Assembly (NCBI RefSeq): GCF_002843175.1 | Contig: NZ_PJEO01000036.1 | Location: forward strand, 26,932 to 90,931 | Length of the DNA stretch: 64,000 nucleotides | Direction: 5' to 3' | DNA from: Confluentibacter flavum | GTDB lineage: Bacteria > Bacteroidota > Bacteroidia > Flavobacteriales > Flavobacteriaceae | Shown: positions 47,074-55,498 of the stretch, one piece after another | Numbering within the stretch: position 1 is the stretch's first letter | Layout of the letters: the number at the start of each line of letters is the position of its first letter | Translations under genes and position numbers: made by a program | Notes under the pieces: model-generated | The model's database searches: none | Seen by the model: the letters and a program-made list of their open reading frames with translations, nothing else | What the model was told of the DNA's origin: nothing

Positions 47074-48627
47074 TTACAAATCGAATTTAATGCCTTGTGC
47101 TAAAGGAACTTCAGTAGTATAATTTATAGTATTGGTTTGTCGGCGCATATATACTTTCCAAGCATCAGAACCCGACTCTCGTCCGCCACCTGTATCTTTC
47201 TCTCCCCCAAAAGCGCCTCCTATTTCTGCTCCCGATGTGCCAATATTGACATTGGCAATGCCACAATCCGACCCTTGAACTGATAAAAACAGTTCTGCTT
47301 CACGCAAATTATTAGTCATTATCGCAGAACTTAACCCTTGTGCAACATTGTTTTGTATGTCGATAGCATTATCCACACTTCCAGAATATTTTAATAAATA
47401 CAAAATAGGTGCAAAAGTTTCGTGCTGTACTATTTTAAATGCTGGTTTTGCTTCGGCGATTGCAGGTTTTACATAACAACCGCTTTTATAAGATTCCCCA
47501 GAAAAAACACCTCCTTCAACCACAATATTTCCGCCTTCTTCAACAACTTGCTTTAGGGCATTTTGATACATTTTAACAGCATCTTTATCAATTAGTGGTC
47601 CTACATGATTGGTTTCATCTAGCGGATTGCCTATTCGAAGTTGTTTGTAAGCATCGACAATAGCTGCTTTAACTTTTTCGTAAATATCTTCATGAATAAT
47701 CAAGCGTCTGGTGGATGTACAACGCTGACCCGCCGTACCAACAGCTCCAAAAACAGCACCAACGACAGTCATTTTAATATCGGCATCCGGTGTCACAATG
47801 ATGGCATTATTTCCTCCCAATTCCAATAACGATTTACCTAAACGGGCCGCCACTTCTTGCGCCACTATTTTTCCCATTCGCGTGGAGCCAGTAGCAGAAA
47901 TCAAAGGAATTCGATTATCTTTTGTTATAAATTCGCCAACTTTATAATCCCCATTAATTAAGTTTGAAATGCCTTCTGGTAAATTATTGTTAGATAACAC
48001 TTCGGTTACGATATTTTGACAAGCAACTCCACACAAAGGTGTTTTTTCACTGGGTTTCCAAATACATACATCGCCACAAACCCAAGCCAAAGCAGTATTC
48101 CAAGCCCAAACTGCGACCGGAAAATTGAATGCCGAAATAATACCAACAACTCCTAACGGATGATATTGTTCGTACATACGATGGCCAGGTCTTTCAGAAT
48201 GCATGGTAAATCCGTGAAGCTGTCTAGACAACCCGACAGCAAAATCGCAGATATCAATCATTTCTTGAACTTCTCCCAAACCTTCTTGCAGGCTCTTGCC
48301 CATTTCATAAGAGACCAGCGTTCCTAGAGCTTCTTTTTTTTCACGTAGTTTATCCCCTAATTGGCGAATAATGTCTCCTCGTTTTGGTGCTGGAACCGTT
48401 CTCCAGGTTTTGAATGCTTTTGAAGCAGCATTCATTACCTTGTCATAATCTTCTTGAGTTGTGATTGCAACTTTTCCAATTAATTGCCCATCAACTGGTG
48501 AATAGCTTTCTAATAACTCCTTACCAGAAAAATTGTGTGACCCTGTTGAAGTGCCTTCATTTATATCTTTTAAGCCTAAACTTTTCAGGGTTTTATCTAT
48601 ATCAAAATGGGTAAATGGTTCTTTCAT
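47074..48627 (-). CDS. ALDH7-like aldehyde dehydrogenase (L-piperidine-6-carboxylate dehydrogenase type)
   Basis: A 517-residue NAD-dependent dehydrogenase. The cofactor region has AFNFPVAVWAWNTALAWVCGD; the catalytic Glu lies in LELGGNNAIIV, and the catalytic Cys in GTAGQRCTSTRRL. SERPGHRMYEQYHPLG and TGGGRESGSDAWKVYMRRQT place it with the antiquitin/ALDH7 group, which oxidises alpha-aminoadipate semialdehyde (piperidine-6-carboxylate) in lysine breakdown. No partner lysine-degradation gene is visible nearby, so the substrate is inferred by family. Confidence 0.9.
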   Translation of the reverse strand: MKEPFTHFDIDKTLKSLGLKDINEGTSTGSHNFSGKELLESYSPVDGQLIGKVAITTQEDYDKVMNAASKAFKTWRTVPAPKRGDIIRQLGDKLREKKEALGTLVSYEMGKSLQEGLGEVQEMIDICDFAVGLSRQLHGFTMHSERPGHRMYEQYHPLGVVGIISAFNFPVAVWAWNTALAWVCGDVCIWKPSEKTPLCGVACQNIVTEVLSNNNLPEGISNLINGDYKVGEFITKDNRIPLISATGSTRMGKIVAQEVAARLGKSLLELGGNNAIIVTPDADIKMTVVGAVFGAVGTAGQRCTSTRRLIIHEDIYEKVKAAIVDAYKQLRIGNPLDETNHVGPLIDKDAVKMYQNALKQVVEEGGNIVVEGGVFSGESYKSGCYVKPAIAEAKPAFKIVQHETFAPILYLLKYSGSVDNAIDIQNNVAQGLSSAIMTNNLREAELFLSVQGSDCGIANVNIGTSGAEIGGAFGGEKDTGGGRESGSDAWKVYMRRQTNTINYTTEVPLAQGIKFDL

Positions 48628-48763
48628 TGGTGCTTATTTTAATGTTCTAAATAAATTATTACTAAGATACCAATTAAAATAGGTTCGAATCCTATGATTA
48701 CAATTAAAGTCATATTGTGAATAAATCATTATAAAATATACTGAAATTAATAAGTATAAGCTT

Positions 48764-48771
48764 TAATTTTG
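48764..48771 (+). promoter_or_regulatory. Promoter -7 candidate for the ABM gene
   Basis: TAATTTTG fits TAnnTTTG and lies 19 bases before the ATG at 48791. No matching -33 box was found. Confidence 0.3.
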
Positions 48772-48790
48772 GTTTAATAGAATATATAAA

Positions 48791-49114
48791 ATGGAAGATT
48801 TTAAACCTTACTACGCGGTCATTTTTACATCCATACAAAAAGACCATATTGCAGGCTATAATGAAATGGCAGAAAAAATGGAAACATTAGCAAAATTGCA
48901 GCCCGGTTTTTTAGGTATGGATAGTGCAAGAAATCAAATTGGAATAACAGTAAGTTATTGGGAAAGTTTAGAAGACATAAAAAACTGGAAGCAACAAAGT
49001 GATCATTTACAAGCACAATTGAAAGGGAAAAAAGATTGGTATAATTGGTATAACGTTAAAATTTGTAACGTAGAAAGGGAATACAATTCTTATTTAGATA
49101 AAGTCACCTCTTGA
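48791..49114 (+). CDS. Antibiotic biosynthesis monooxygenase (ABM) domain protein
   Basis: A 107-residue dimeric alpha/beta-barrel protein of the ABM superfamily. ETLAKLQPGFLGMDSARNQIG and VSYWESLEDIKNWKQQSDHLQAQ are the two typical segments. Members act as cofactor-free oxygenases or heme-binding proteins, often in stress responses; the substrate is unknown. Its 3' end overlaps the end of the opposite-strand EEP gene by 11 bases (49104-49114). Confidence 0.8.
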   Translation: MEDFKPYYAVIFTSIQKDHIAGYNEMAEKMETLAKLQPGFLGMDSARNQIGITVSYWESLEDIKNWKQQSDHLQAQLKGKKDWYNWYNVKICNVEREYNSYLDKVTS

Positions 49115-49979
49115 TATACGTTTTAAGCATACTGTGATCTGATTTAAAAGTTCCTATCTTTTCGGTTTTAAGAATTTTTAAATCTTTGGAAACCCAAATA
49201 TGGTCTATGGAAAGTAAGGGGATGTTCCAAAACCAAGTTTCTCTAAACCCATTACCTTTTTCGTTAAACGCTTGATTAAAACTCTTCTTTATATTTTTGA
49301 AAAGACCAGATTCGTATGGTAAATTAAAATCCCCTAAAATAATGGCTTTACTTTTTTTATCAATCTGTGAATCGATAAATTGCATCTCCCCTCTTCTTGG
49401 CAAATCTGGACTGCCTTGTGCATCAACAGCATAAAAATCAATATCCCTGGATTTGAAGTTTACAACTGTTGAATTACGTTTAGAGGTTGCTTCTTTTTCA
49501 ATTGTAACAGGTGTTTTTGAGAATAAATATATGTTACCTTTCATATCATAGATGTAATAATCGGCAAATTGCTGCTTTAAGCTTATAATATCGGTTGTTT
49601 TAGGTTCAACTAAAACTAAAACATCAGGAATTCCTTTATTTTCAACAAAAGCCTCTTCAAAGCTATTATCACGAGACGCGTTCCAAAAAACAACTTCTAA
49701 ATCAGCTTTACTTATGTCATCTGAAAAATGAATTTTAAAGCTTCTCCCTAACCAAAGAAGTAACAATGATCCAGCTAGAATTAAATTATATTTTCTTCTT
49801 TTTTTACCAATAAATAAGGAAAAAAACAAAATAATACCAATAATTATGGGTAAAGGAAAAATGTAAAAAAACAAGGGTTCATAAAAACCATTATCTCTTA
49901 TAATAAAGTGAATGGTTAATAATGCCAAGATTACTATAACATTTATAAGTAGAAAAAGGGCTCTTAAAATTTTTAGCAT
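49104..49979 (-). CDS. Membrane-anchored endonuclease/exonuclease/phosphatase family protein
   Basis: A 291-residue protein starting at MLKILRALFLLINVIVI (ATG at 49977-49979). About three N-terminal helices (8-90) precede an EEP catalytic domain with VVFWNASRDNSFEEAF, VLVLVEPKTTD, ILGDFNLPYESGLF and SIDHIWVSKDLKI (GDFN and DH catalytic residues). The catalytic domain faces the periplasm or cytoplasm; the substrate (DNA, phospholipid or phosphate ester) is unclear. Its ATG overlaps the stop of the YciI gene by one base (TAATG), so the two are coupled. Confidence 0.82.
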   Translation of the reverse strand: MLKILRALFLLINVIVILALLTIHFIIRDNGFYEPLFFYIFPLPIIIGIILFFSLFIGKKRRKYNLILAGSLLLLWLGRSFKIHFSDDISKADLEVVFWNASRDNSFEEAFVENKGIPDVLVLVEPKTTDIISLKQQFADYYIYDMKGNIYLFSKTPVTIEKEATSKRNSTVVNFKSRDIDFYAVDAQGSPDLPRRGEMQFIDSQIDKKSKAIILGDFNLPYESGLFKNIKKSFNQAFNEKGNGFRETWFWNIPLLSIDHIWVSKDLKILKTEKIGTFKSDHSMLKTYIKR

Positions 49980-50518
49980 TACCTTAAAGCATATCCTTTT
50001 GCTGCCCACCAAGGATGTACTTCCACTGTTAATCTTCCTTTTTCAACCATTGGATCGGACTTTGCCAAACTATCTGCCATTTTAAGTGTTGGCACATTAT
50101 AAATAGTAATACCACGAATATCTCCATTATCTCCAAAAGGCCCAGAAATATCGGCATAACCTAGCTCATACATTTTAGACAAATGTGCTAAATGTTGAGT
50201 TTGTAATAGTTCTGCCTCTTCCTCATTTTGTGACCTAATTGGTCCCGATTTTAAAAATACTATGAAATATTGCTGCATTATAATGGTGTCTTTTGTTTTT
50301 TCATCAACATAATCAAACGTTTGAAAACCTTTAGCAGTAAGTTCTGCTTTTAATTCTTTGGTAGATTTTTTATTGGTTTTTTCTAAACCTAAAGTGTCCA
50401 TAGGTTTACTATTTACTTCCAAGCTATCCATTTTTTCATTTAAATGTTTACCATCAGATTCCTTTTTACAAGAAAAAAGAAAGGCTAATATTAAAGTTGA
50501 CAAAATTAATTTCTTCAT
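49979..50518 (-). CDS. YciI-family lipoprotein
   Basis: A 179-residue protein with signal KLILSTLILAFLFSC ending in a lipobox Cys. A polar linker (about 20-75) follows, then a YciI-like alpha/beta domain (YFIVFLKSGPIR, LQTQHLAHLSKMYELGYADISGPF, SLAKSDPMVEKGRLTVEVHPWWA), in which the His of the YciI core (HLAHL) is present. YciI domains are small putative enzymes of unclear activity. Here the domain is exported. The stop overlaps the start of the EEP gene. Confidence 0.78.
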   Translation of the reverse strand: MKKLILSTLILAFLFSCKKESDGKHLNEKMDSLEVNSKPMDTLGLEKTNKKSTKELKAELTAKGFQTFDYVDEKTKDTIIMQQYFIVFLKSGPIRSQNEEEAELLQTQHLAHLSKMYELGYADISGPFGDNGDIRGITIYNVPTLKMADSLAKSDPMVEKGRLTVEVHPWWAAKGYALR

Positions 50519-50535
50519 ATGTATATTTTAAATTA

Positions 50536-51003
50536 CTACCAAATTTTATAAGGCTGTTTACTTAATTGAGCATTATAATAGCGTATATCTCCCGTAACCT
50601 CTTCGCCAAGCCAATTTGGTTTTTCATAAATTTCTGTTTCGCTTGCTAATTCAATTTCTGCCATAACCAAACCTGTATTGTCTCCATTAAACTCATCTAC
50701 CTCAAAAATATGGTTTCCTACCTTCACTTCATAACGAATTTTTTCAATAACCCCTTTTTCACATAGCTTTAAAAGATTTTCAGCCTCAATTATGGATATT
50801 TCCCTTTCCCATTCAAATCTAGACAATCCATTGCTGTTGGACTCCCCTTTAATTGTTAAAAATCCTTTATCGCCTTTAATTCTAACTCTTACAGTTCGTT
50901 CTTTTTTTGTATTTAAAAAGCCTTGGACAATTCTTGATTGTTTAAATGCTTCCGTTTTATACTTATCTGAAGTTACTAAAAATTTACGTTCTATTTCAAT
51001 CAT
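50536..51003 (-). CDS. CYTH-domain protein
   Basis: A 155-residue protein starting at MIEIERKFLV (ATG at 51001-51003). The EIERKF motif is the signature of the CYTH/triphosphate tunnel metalloenzyme family. VRVRIKGDKGFLTIKG and FEVDEFNGDNTGLVMAEIEL supply the other acidic and basic tunnel residues. Bacterial members hydrolyse tripolyphosphate or act as adenylate cyclase; here the former is likelier. It is divergent from dinB. Confidence 0.88.
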   Translation of the reverse strand: MIEIERKFLVTSDKYKTEAFKQSRIVQGFLNTKKERTVRVRIKGDKGFLTIKGESNSNGLSRFEWEREISIIEAENLLKLCEKGVIEKIRYEVKVGNHIFEVDEFNGDNTGLVMAEIELASETEIYEKPNWLGEEVTGDIRYYNAQLSKQPYKIW

Positions 51004-51063
51004 AATAATGTCCACGAAAGTGGATATCTTATTAATTTTTTTTTACAAATCTAATAAATCGAT

Positions 51064-51083
51064 ATTCCTGCCTTCGCAGGAAT
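51064..51083. repeat. Palindromic intergenic repeat, copy 2
   Basis: ATTCCTGC-CTTC-GCAGGAAT, with the same 8-bp arms as 31511-31530 and a one-base loop difference. It lies between the CYTH start and dinB and may overlap the dinB promoter region. Confidence 0.7.
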
Positions 51084-51098
51084 GCATAAATTTACAGT

Positions 51099-52196
51099 AT
51101 GTCTACCAATTTACCAATTAGAAAAATTATTCATATAGATATGGATGCCTTTTTTGCGTCTGTCGAACAAATGGATAATCTAGAACTAAAGGGAAAGCCC
51201 ATTGCTGTAGGTGGTGGTGGAAAACGTGGCGTTGTAAGTGCGGCGAGTTATGAGGCCAGAAAATTTGGTGTTAAAAGTGCCATGTCAGGAAATTTAGCAG
51301 CCAAGTTATGTCCGGAACTTATTTTTGTAAGACCTCATTTTGAAAGATATGCTGAAATATCTAAAAAAATAAAAAAAATATTTTATGATTATACTGATTT
51401 GGTGGAGCCGCTGTCTCTTGACGAAGCCTATTTAGATGTTACGGAAAATAAAAAAGGAAATCCGAGCGCCACATTAATCGCTAAAGAAATAAGAGAACGT
51501 ATTTACAAGGAGATTGGTTTAACGGCCTCGGCTGGTATTTCCATTAATAAGTTTATTGCTAAAGTTGCCAGTGATCATAATAAGCCTAACGGGCAAAAAA
51601 CAGTGACTCCAGAAGATGTCATTCCCTTTTTGGAACAATTGGATATTCGGAAATTTTATGGCGTTGGCAAAGTGACTGCCGAAAAAATGTACCAATTGGG
51701 GATTTTTACTGGAATGGATTTAAAATTAAAAACCATCGACTATTTAGATACCCATTTTGGAAAATCCGGAAGATACTATTATTATGTGGTTAGGGGCATT
51801 CATAATAGCGAGGTTAAGCCAAACAGAATCCGAAAATCATTAGCGGCTGAACGTACTTTTGGAGAAAACTTATCCAGTGAAATTTTTATGTTAGAAAAAC
51901 TTGAACATATTGCAAATGAGGTGTCTAATCGTTTATCAAAAAGTAAAGTATCCGGAAAAACAATCACTTTAAAAATAAAATATAGCGATTTTACCCTTCA
52001 AACCAGAAGCAAAACATTACCCTATTTCATTAGTGATAAATCAATAATTCTTGAAACTGCTAAAGATTTATTATTTCAAGAAAAATTAAATAATTCTGTA
52101 CGATTGTTAGGTATTGCTATTTCAAATTTAAATACAGAGACCGTTAAAACTCCCGAAAGCAAAAGCATAAGCGTCCAATTAAAATTCGAATTTTAG
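51099..52196 (+). CDS. dinB: DNA polymerase IV
   Basis: A 365-residue Y-family translesion polymerase. The catalytic acidic residues lie in IIHIDMDAFFASVEQ (about residues 10-24) and PLSLDEAYLDVTENK (about 103-117); AAKLCPELIFVRPHF and SAGISINKFIAKVASD match the palm and fingers. The C-terminal little-finger domain (about 240-345) and a short Q-x-x-L-like tail (SVQLKFEF) for clamp binding are present. It starts 15 bases after the intergenic hairpin. SOS control is possible, but no clear LexA box was seen. Confidence 0.95.
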   Translation: MSTNLPIRKIIHIDMDAFFASVEQMDNLELKGKPIAVGGGGKRGVVSAASYEARKFGVKSAMSGNLAAKLCPELIFVRPHFERYAEISKKIKKIFYDYTDLVEPLSLDEAYLDVTENKKGNPSATLIAKEIRERIYKEIGLTASAGISINKFIAKVASDHNKPNGQKTVTPEDVIPFLEQLDIRKFYGVGKVTAEKMYQLGIFTGMDLKLKTIDYLDTHFGKSGRYYYYVVRGIHNSEVKPNRIRKSLAAERTFGENLSSEIFMLEKLEHIANEVSNRLSKSKVSGKTITLKIKYSDFTLQTRSKTLPYFISDKSIILETAKDLLFQEKLNNSVRLLGIAISNLNTETVKTPESKSISVQLKFEF

Positions 52197-52475
52197 CCTT
52201 ACTTTATGATGCTTTTATAGAAAATGGCTAGTAAATTTCTGTTTTTTTAAATATTCGAATTATTTACAAAAATCTTTTAACTAGATGATTTATTAGAACT
52301 TAGATTTAATATATTTGAAAATAAAAAAGAAATTTGAGGGATTAATTGTTATGTTTTCATACTTTTTTATCAAAAAAATTCGTTAACCACATTTGTAGTG
52401 AACTCTCATTTAAGTGTATTTTATCGATAATTTATACGTTTAATGGATGTTTTTGGGTTTAATTGTAAGATAATA
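52197..52475. other. AT-rich intergenic region after dinB
   Basis: With the promoter that follows, this is part of a 316-base gap. It is very AT-rich, without an open frame of note, strong hairpin or recognised RNA. Confidence 0.4.
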
Positions 52476-52505
52476 TTTGTTAGTTCTCTTTTTTTTATAC
52501 ATTTG
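52476..52505 (+). promoter_or_regulatory. Promoter of the PID-CTERM gene, very close to its start codon
   Basis: TTTG (52476-52479), an 18-base spacer and TACATTTG (52498-52505) form a good promoter. The expected transcription start lies only about 2-6 bases before the ATG codons at 52513 and 52516, so the mRNA may be almost leaderless. Confidence 0.5.
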
Positions 52506-52512
52506 TGACCCC

Positions 52513-52701
52513 ATGATGATACAAAATAAAAGGAAAATTGCCTCAATCTTATTTGTATTAATAAGTGTTTTATGCTTTGCTCAAGAATTACCCCCACCTG
52601 GAGCTCCTCCTCCACCCGGTACTCCAATCGATGGCGGTGTATTAATAGGGGCTTGCCTTGCTTTAATATATGGAGTTAAAAAACTTTTAAAAAACAATTA
52701 A
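52513..52701 (+). CDS. PID-CTERM sorting-domain mini-protein
   Basis: A 62-residue protein. A signal peptide (KRKIASILFVLISVLCFA, cleaved before QELPP) leads to a Pro-rich stretch (PPPGAPPPPGTPIDGG), a hydrophobic helix (VLIGACLALIYGV) and a basic tail (KKLLKNN). This is the layout of the PID-CTERM protein-sorting mini-proteins of Bacteroidetes: a PIDGG motif, one helix and a basic end. The sorting enzyme is not known to me and is not obvious nearby. It ends back to back with ribE (stops one base apart). The ATG at 52516 is an equally good start. Confidence 0.72.
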   Translation: MMIQNKRKIASILFVLISVLCFAQELPPPGAPPPPGTPIDGGVLIGACLALIYGVKKLLKNN

Positions 52702-52702
52702 A

Positions 52703-53302
52703 CTATTTATTTAGTAGATTTAAGCTTAAAAGTTTAGCCACGTACTTTCCTAAAACATCAAATTCTAAATTCACTGTAGTACCAATTTTAAATGAATTGA
52801 AATTTGTGTGGTTATAAGTATACGGTATTATTGCTACACTAAAGCTGTCTGTTTTAGAATTAACGACCGTTAAACTCGTTCCATTTAAGGTTATCGATCC
52901 TTTCTCAATAGTTATATTATTGAGCGATGCGTCATATTTAAAAGTAAACATCCAGCTGCCATTTACTTCTTCTATATAGGTACAAACAGCGGTTTGGTCC
53001 ACATGTCCTTGCACCAAATGTCCGTCAAGCCTATCCCCCAATTTCATGGCTCGTTCAAGGTTTACTTTATCATTAACTTTTAAAAATTTTAAATTCGTTT
53101 TATCTAAAGTTTCCCTTATGGCTGTAACGGTATATTCGTCATTGTTTATATTAACTATAGTTAAGCAAACACCATTATGGGCAATGCTTTGGTCTATTTT
53201 TAATTCATTGGTTAAGCCACTCTTAATGGTTATGTGAATATTATCAAACTCTTGTTTTAAACTCGATACAACCCCCAACTCTTCAATAATTCCAGTAAAC
53301 AT
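52703..53302 (-). CDS. ribE: Riboflavin synthase
   Basis: A 199-residue enzyme making riboflavin from two 6,7-dimethyl-8-ribityllumazine molecules. MFTGIIEELGVVSSL at the N-terminus and two lumazine-binding repeats are visible (IAHNGVCLTIV with LGDRLDGHLVQGHVD; SITLNGTSLTVV with TTVNLEFDVLGKYV). The length is normal. It is divergent from pdxA, with only 61 bases between. Confidence 0.95.
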   Translation of the reverse strand: MFTGIIEELGVVSSLKQEFDNIHITIKSGLTNELKIDQSIAHNGVCLTIVNINNDEYTVTAIRETLDKTNLKFLKVNDKVNLERAMKLGDRLDGHLVQGHVDQTAVCTYIEEVNGSWMFTFKYDASLNNITIEKGSITLNGTSLTVVNSKTDSFSVAIIPYTYNHTNFNSFKIGTTVNLEFDVLGKYVAKLLSLNLLNK

Positions 53303-53323
53303 ATTATTATCTGTTTATTTAGT

Positions 53324-53331
53324 TAAATTTG
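53324..53331 (+). promoter_or_regulatory. Promoter -7 box for pdxA
   Basis: TAAATTTG fits TAnnTTTG exactly and lies 32 bases before the pdxA ATG. The -33 position has no TTTG. Confidence 0.4.
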
Positions 53332-53363
53332 CATAAAATTACGAACAAAAGTTATCATTCTTA

Positions 53364-54419
53364 ATGAAGAAATCAGAAAATATAATTGTAGGAATATCAA
53401 TTGGCGATTTAAATGGTATTGGTGGAGAAGTGGTTTTGAAAACTTTTGAAGATGACAGAATCTTGGAGTTTTGTACGCCTGTTATTTTTGCATCGTCTAA
53501 AACGATAGCTTATTTAAAAAATCATTTCAAATATGAAATCAATTTTAATGACATCAATAAAATAAATGAAGTAGCTTTTGGAAAAGTGAATGTGTTTAAC
53601 TGTTGGAATGAAACAGTAACCATCGATTTTGGAAAAGAAGACTTAAAAATTGGTGAATACGCCATAAAATCGCTACAAGCAGCCACAAAAGCTTTAAAAC
53701 ATGGAGACGTTGATGTTTTAGTAACAGCACCCATTAATAAACATAACATTCAATCTAAAGATTTTAATTTCCCTGGTCATACCGATTATCTAGCAAAAGA
53801 ATTAGAAGGTGAAAGCCTCATGTTTATGGTATCGGACTCATTAAGAATAGGATTATTAACAGACCATGTTCCTGTTAAAGACATCGTAGAGCACATTACG
53901 TCCCAATTGATTGAAAAAAAAATAAACACGGTATATCATTCCCTTGAAAAAGATTTTAATATCAATAGGCCAAAAATTGCTGTTTTGGGTATCAATCCGC
54001 ATACAGGAGACAATGGCGTTATTGGCCATGAAGACGACACCGTTATGAGGCCCACTCTTAATAAACTTAAAGAAAGTGGCAAACTCGTTTATGGTCCCTA
54101 TGCGGCCGATAGCTTTTTTGGCTCCAATAACTATAAAAATTTCGACGCCATAATAGCCTCTTACCACGACCAAGGTTTAATCCCTTTTAAAACTTTGTCA
54201 TTTGGACAAGGTGTTAATTATACTGCTGGATTAAGCAAAGTAAGAACCTCACCAGATCATGGCACTGCTTATGAAATTGCAGGAAAAGGCATTGCAGACG
54301 AGAACTCATTTAAAGAAGCGGTTTTTATGGCCATTCAAATATTTAAAAACAGATTAGATTATAAGGAGCTCACTTCAAATCCATTGAAAAAAGGAGAAAG
54401 AAAAGACTACGACAATTAA
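53364..54419 (+). CDS. pdxA: 4-hydroxythreonine-4-phosphate dehydrogenase
   Basis: A 351-residue NAD-dependent enzyme of vitamin B6 synthesis. IGDLNGIGGEVVLK (residues 13-26), VTAPINKHNI, FPGHTDYLAKEL, LGINPHTGDNGVIGHED and ASYHDQGLIPFKTL carry the metal and substrate ligands (His and Asp residues). The length is typical. It is divergent from ribE; cofactor synthesis genes therefore sit together by chance or by shared control. Confidence 0.95.
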   Translation: MKKSENIIVGISIGDLNGIGGEVVLKTFEDDRILEFCTPVIFASSKTIAYLKNHFKYEINFNDINKINEVAFGKVNVFNCWNETVTIDFGKEDLKIGEYAIKSLQAATKALKHGDVDVLVTAPINKHNIQSKDFNFPGHTDYLAKELEGESLMFMVSDSLRIGLLTDHVPVKDIVEHITSQLIEKKINTVYHSLEKDFNINRPKIAVLGINPHTGDNGVIGHEDDTVMRPTLNKLKESGKLVYGPYAADSFFGSNNYKNFDAIIASYHDQGLIPFKTLSFGQGVNYTAGLSKVRTSPDHGTAYEIAGKGIADENSFKEAVFMAIQIFKNRLDYKELTSNPLKKGERKDYDN

Positions 54420-54531
54420 TTTACCACTAGCTTTAAGCGATAATTAAGACTATTAAAAAGGTCTAATATCATCTAACAAAACTTATAAACAAAAAAAAGT
54501 TTACAAGTAATGCCACTTAAATAAAAATTTA

Positions 54532-54539
54532 TATATTTG
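54532..54539 (+). promoter_or_regulatory. Promoter -7 box for the yceD-rpmF operon
   Basis: TATATTTG fits TAnnTTTG and lies 22 bases before the ATG at 54562. No good -33 box is seen at 18-21 bases. Confidence 0.4.
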
Positions 54540-54561
54540 CAGGCTCAAATTAGATGTGATA

Positions 54562-55104
54562 ATGAAGCCATTAAAAGAGTTCACAATCCCATTTGTTGGA
54601 TTAAAAATAGCCTCACATCACTTTGATTATGATATTGAGAAAACGTTCTTTGAATATTTTGAGTATGAAGATTTTAATGATGTAGCTATTAAGGTTAAAG
54701 TTGATCTTAATAAAAAGACAACCTTAATGGAATTACATTTTAAAATTTCTGGAACAGTTAATATAAATTGTGATTTAACTAACGAGCCTTACGACCAAAA
54801 AATTAAAAATGAATTTGATTTAGTGGTTAAGTTTGGAGATGAATATAATGATGAAGATACAGATATTCTAATCCTTCCACATGGTGCTTATGAAATTAAT
54901 ATACAACAATACATCTATGAATTAATTGTGCTTACTGTACCAATTAAACGAGTACATCCAGGCGTAAAAGATGGAACATTAAACTCGGACATACTTAAAA
55001 AATTAGAAGAATTGAGTCCTAAAATGGACCCAGAAAAAGAAATAAAAGAAGAGGATATAGATCCTCGTTGGAATACATTAAAAAAACTATTAACGGATAA
55101 ATAA
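54562..55104 (+). CDS. DUF177/YceD-family protein
   Basis: A 180-residue cytoplasmic protein starting at MKPLKEFTIPFVGLK (ATG at 54562; a GTG two codons up is less likely). The family core DLNKKTTLMELHFKISGTVNINCDLTNEPYD-type sequence is visible in its middle, although the usual CDRCL-type cysteine motif is reduced to a single Cys (NCDLT). The C-terminus has KEEDIDPRWNTLKKLL. YceD genes precede rpmF in most bacteria and affect 23S rRNA maturation. It lies nine bases before rpmF. Confidence 0.88.
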   Translation: MKPLKEFTIPFVGLKIASHHFDYDIEKTFFEYFEYEDFNDVAIKVKVDLNKKTTLMELHFKISGTVNINCDLTNEPYDQKIKNEFDLVVKFGDEYNDEDTDILILPHGAYEINIQQYIYELIVLTVPIKRVHPGVKDGTLNSDILKKLEELSPKMDPEKEIKEEDIDPRWNTLKKLLTDK

Positions 55105-55113
55105 ATATATAAA

Positions 55114-55317
55114 ATGGCACATCCTAAGAGAAAAATCTCTAAAACAAGAAGAGACAAAAGAAGAACTCATTACAAAGCAACTGCGCCAACAATTGCTACA
55201 TGCCCAACAACAGGCGAAGTTCACTTATACCACAGAGCACATTGGCATGAAGGAAAACTATATTATAGAGGTCAAGTTTTGATTGACAACTCTGAAACTG
55301 TAGAAAATTTAGCATAA
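55114..55317 (+). CDS. rpmF: Ribosomal protein L32
   Basis: A 67-residue bL32 of the large ribosomal subunit. [20 protein letters not shown] is the diagnostic N-terminus. Only one Cys of the zinc-ribbon sets remains (TCPTTGE), so this is a Zn-independent (C-minus) form. It lies in the yceD-rpmF operon, followed immediately by a strong bidirectional terminator. Confidence 0.97.
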   Translation: MAHPKRKISKTRRDKRRTHYKATAPTIATCPTTGEVHLYHRAHWHEGKLYYRGQVLIDNSETVENLA

Positions 55318-55332
55318 TTATTATGCGCGCAT

Positions 55333-55368
55333 ATAAAAAAAACGCTCACATGTGAGCGTTTTTTTTAT
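55333..55368. terminator. Bidirectional 18-bp terminator after rpmF
   Basis: A perfect palindrome (A8-CGCTCACA / TGTGAGCG-T8, extended by two pairs) lies 15 bases after the rpmF stop and has T-runs on both strands. It separates rpmF from fabH transcription. Confidence 0.9.
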
Positions 55369-55498
55369 GATATGTTTTCATAGCAATTCAAAAACCACTT
55401 AATTTGTATAATATTAGACCAAAATTCACTAATTTGAAGAAATTTTGAGCATTTTCATGAATTTCTTATGATTTTTTGGTCAAATTAACTATAAAGTT

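Noticed and set aside
48670..48715. A tRNA-like T-arm: ATAGG-TTCGAAT-CCTAT.
   Set aside because: The arm is perfect, but no matching acceptor strand, D-arm or anticodon arm lies upstream at the right distance, so it is not a tRNA. A remnant cannot be excluded.
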